NCBI GenBank assembly: GCA_916613615.1
Contig: OU744728.1
Location: 33,371,950 to 33,435,949, forward strand
Direction: 5' to 3'
Source of the DNA: Steromphala cineraria
Taxonomy: Eukaryota; Mollusca; Gastropoda; Trochida; Trochidae
DNA length: 64,000 nucleotides
Part shown: one piece after another, positions 61,501-64,000 of the stretch
Layout of the letters: each line of letters opens with the position of its first letter
Numbering within the stretch: the stretch's first letter is position 1
The notes under the pieces: model-generated
Seen by the model: the letters and a program-made list of their open reading frames with translations, nothing else
What the model was told of the DNA's origin: nothing
The model's database searches: none
Program-made: the position numbers and the translations under genes

Positions 61501-64000
61501 AGAAGCAAACTATTCACCCACCATTCTACATGATGATAGGAAGAAGGTGCAAGTGAGAAGCAAAGTATTCACCCACCATTCTACATGATGAAAGGAGGAA
61601 GGTGCAAGAGAGAAGCAAACTATGCACCCACCAGTCTACATGATGATAGGAGGCAGGTACAAGTGAGAACCAACTATGCACCCATCAGTCTACATGATGA
61701 TAGGAGGAAGGTACAAGTGAGAACCAACTATGCACCCACCAGTCTACATGATGATAGGAGGAAGATGCAAGTGAGAAGCAAACTATGCACCCACCAGTCT
61801 ACATGATGATAGGAGGAAGGTACAAGTGAGAACCAACTATGCACCCACCATTCTACATGGTGATAGGAGGACGGTACAAGTGAGAAGAAAACTATTCACC
61901 CACCAGTCTTCATGATAATAGGAGGAAGGTGCAAGTGAGAACCAACTATGCACCCACCAGTCTACATGGTGATAGGAGGACGGTACAAGTGAGAAGCAAA
62001 CTATGCACCCACCGGTCTACATGATGATAGGAGGCAGGTACAAGTGAGAACCAACTATGCACCCATCAGTCTACATGATGATAGGAGGAAGGTACAAGTG
62101 AGAACCAACTATGCACCCACCAGTCTACATGATGATAGGAGGAAGGTGCAAGTGAGAAGCAAACTATGCACCCACCAGTCTACATGATGATAGGAGGAAG
62201 GTGCAAGTGAGAACCAACTATGCACCCAACAGTCTACATGATGATAGGAGGAAGGTGCAAGTGAGAAGCAAACTATTCACCCACCAGTCTACAAGATGAT
62301 AGGAGGAAGGTACAAGTGAGAAGCAAACTATGCACCCACCAGTCTACATGATAGGAGGAAGGTACAAGTGAGAACCAACTATTCACCCACCATTCTACAT
62401 GATGATAGGAGGAAGGTACAAGTGATATGCAACTATGCACCCATCAGTCTACATGATGATAGCAGGCAGGTGCAAGTGAGAAGCAAACTATTCACCAACC
62501 AGTCTACATGATGATAGGAGGAAGGTGCAAGTGAGAACCAACTATGCACCCAACAGTCTACATGATGAAAGGAGGAAGGTACAAGTGAGAAGCAAACTAT
62601 GCACCCACCAGTCTACATGATAGGAGGAAGGTACAAGTGAGAACCAACTATTCACCCACCATTCTACATGATGATAAGAGGAAGGTACAAGTGATATGCA
62701 ACTATGCACCCATCAGTCTACATGATGATAGCAGGCAGGTGCAAGTGAGAAGCAAACTATTTACCAACCAGTCTACATGATGATAGGAGGAAGGTGCAAG
62801 TGAGAACCAACTATGCACCCAACAGTTAACATGATGATAGGAGGAAGGTGCAAGTGAGAAGCAAACTATTCACCCAACAGTCTACATGATGATAGGAGGA
62901 AGGTACATGTGAGAAGCAAACTATGCACCCACCAGTCTACATGATAAGAGGAAGGTACAAGTGAGAACCAACTATTCACCCACCATTCTACATGATGATA
63001 GGAGGAAGGTACAAGTGATATGCAACTATGCACCCATCAGTCTACATGATGATAGCAGGCAGGTGCAAGTGAGAAGCAAACTTTTCACCAACCAGTCTAC
63101 ATGATGATAGGAGGAAGGTGCAAGTGAGAACCAACTATGCACCCAACAGTTTACATGATGATAGGAGGAAGGTGCAAGTGAGAAGCAAACTATTCACCCA
63201 CCAGTCTACACAATGATAGGAGGAAGGTGCAAGTGAGAACCAACTATTCACCCACCAGTCTACATGATGATAGGAGGAAGGTGCAAGTGAGAAGCAAACT
63301 ATTCACCCAACAGTCTACATGATGACAGGAGGAAGGTACAAGTGAGAAGCAAACTATTCACCCATCAGTCTACATAATGATAGGAGGCAGGTGCAAGTGA
63401 GAAGCAAACTATGCACCCACCAGTCTACATGATGATAGGAGGAAGGTGCAAGTGAGAAGCAAACTATTCACCCACCAGTCTACATGATGATAGGAGGCAG
63501 GTGCAAGTGAGAAGCAAACTATGCACCCACCAATCTACATGTTTATAGGAAGAAGGTACAAGTGAGAAAAAAACTATTCACCCAGCATTTTACATGATGA
63601 TAGGAGGCAGGTGCAAGTGAGAACCAACTATGCACCCACCAGTCTACATAATGATAGGAGGCAGGTGCAAGTGAGAAGAAAACTATGCACCCACCAGTCT
63701 ACATGATGATAGGAGGAAGGTGCAAGTGAGAACCAACTATTCACCCAACAGTCTACATGATGATAGGAGGAAGGTGCAAGTGAGAAGCAAACTATTCACC
63801 CAACAGTCTACATGATGACAGGAGGAAGGTACAAGTGAGAAGCAAACTATTCACCCATCAGTCTACATAATGATAGGAGGCAGGTGCAAGTGAGAAGCAA
63901 ACTATGCACCCACCAGTCTACATGATGATAGGAGGCAGGTGCAAGTGAGAATCAACTATGCACCCACCAGTCTACATGATGATAGGAGGCAGGTGCAAGT

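Larger units (their letters stand above)
48047..64000. repeat. 54/55 bp satellite array, right part (continues past window)
   Basis: The same unit and variant set as the left part, resuming in mid-unit at tatgcaccca. The right edge of the window is still inside the array. Open frames at 57793-58199, 60256-60441 and 61585-61806 come from runs of 54 bp units. A few shortened units, such as ctacatgataggagg (62350, 62615), lack one gat/gat step. Confidence 0.95.

Noticed and set aside
25096..64000. CRISPR-like array of regularly spaced repeats
   Set aside because: The units are directly adjacent with no unique spacers, no cas-type genes, and the whole setting is animal nuclear DNA.

Overview
The window reads as non-genic, repeat-dominated nuclear DNA of an animal, most likely a mollusc and probably a bivalve. 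This rests on the mix of repeats: pearl/HINE-like elements with tandem cores and an ACGG microsatellite, a DIRS retrotransposon, an L1/Tx1-like LINE, a FLYWCH-MULE remnant, a tRNA-derived SINE, and very long minisatellites. I found no convincing intact host protein-coding gene. Most long open frames in the right two thirds arise because repeat units have lengths divisible by three.

Layout. (1) 1-5.5 kb: a small tandem-core element (about 260-1095), then a 3.7 kb pearl/HINE-like element with a core of ~144 bp repeats (1798-5518). The latter carries an 821 bp inverted-repeat element (2084-2904). (2) 5.5-8.1 kb: AT-rich DNA with nothing recognised, then a decayed FLYWCH-MULE transposase on the minus strand (7276-8100). 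(3) 8288-16983: a DIRS-type tyrosine-recombinase retrotransposon on the minus strand. It has inverted termini and an internal complementary region in which the two outer ends lie joined. It is broken by an unexplained segment (about 10070-10615), a 5'-truncated LINE (11588 to about 13660) and a pearl/HINE-like element (15416-16929), and the last of these carries a 79 bp foldback. (4) 17.1-18.1 kb: a SINE and a second small tandem-core element. (5) 18.58-22.49 kb: a 57 bp minisatellite, open on both strands. (6) 22.5-25.1 kb: unassigned AT-rich DNA with two inverted-repeat elements. (7) 25.1-64.0 kb (continuing past the window): a satellite of 54/55 bp units, roughly 650 by length, that has grown by successive kb-scale tandem block duplications. 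It is interrupted once, by a 3,418 bp element with a TA target duplication (44629-48046).

Relations. The nesting gives a relative insertion order. The DIRS element landed first. The LINE and the pearl/HINE element came later, and the 79 bp foldback last. The LINE keeps a 612-codon open frame while its DIRS host is frameshifted. The two DIRS termini act as an internal empty site for the pearl/HINE insertion. The feature I find least explained is inside the TA-flanked element: a compact promoter-like cluster (CRE, E2F-like and YY1-like motifs) upstream of splice-site pairs and an AATAAA on the minus strand. It looks like a cryptic spliced transcript carried by a mobile element and parked inside a satellite array.
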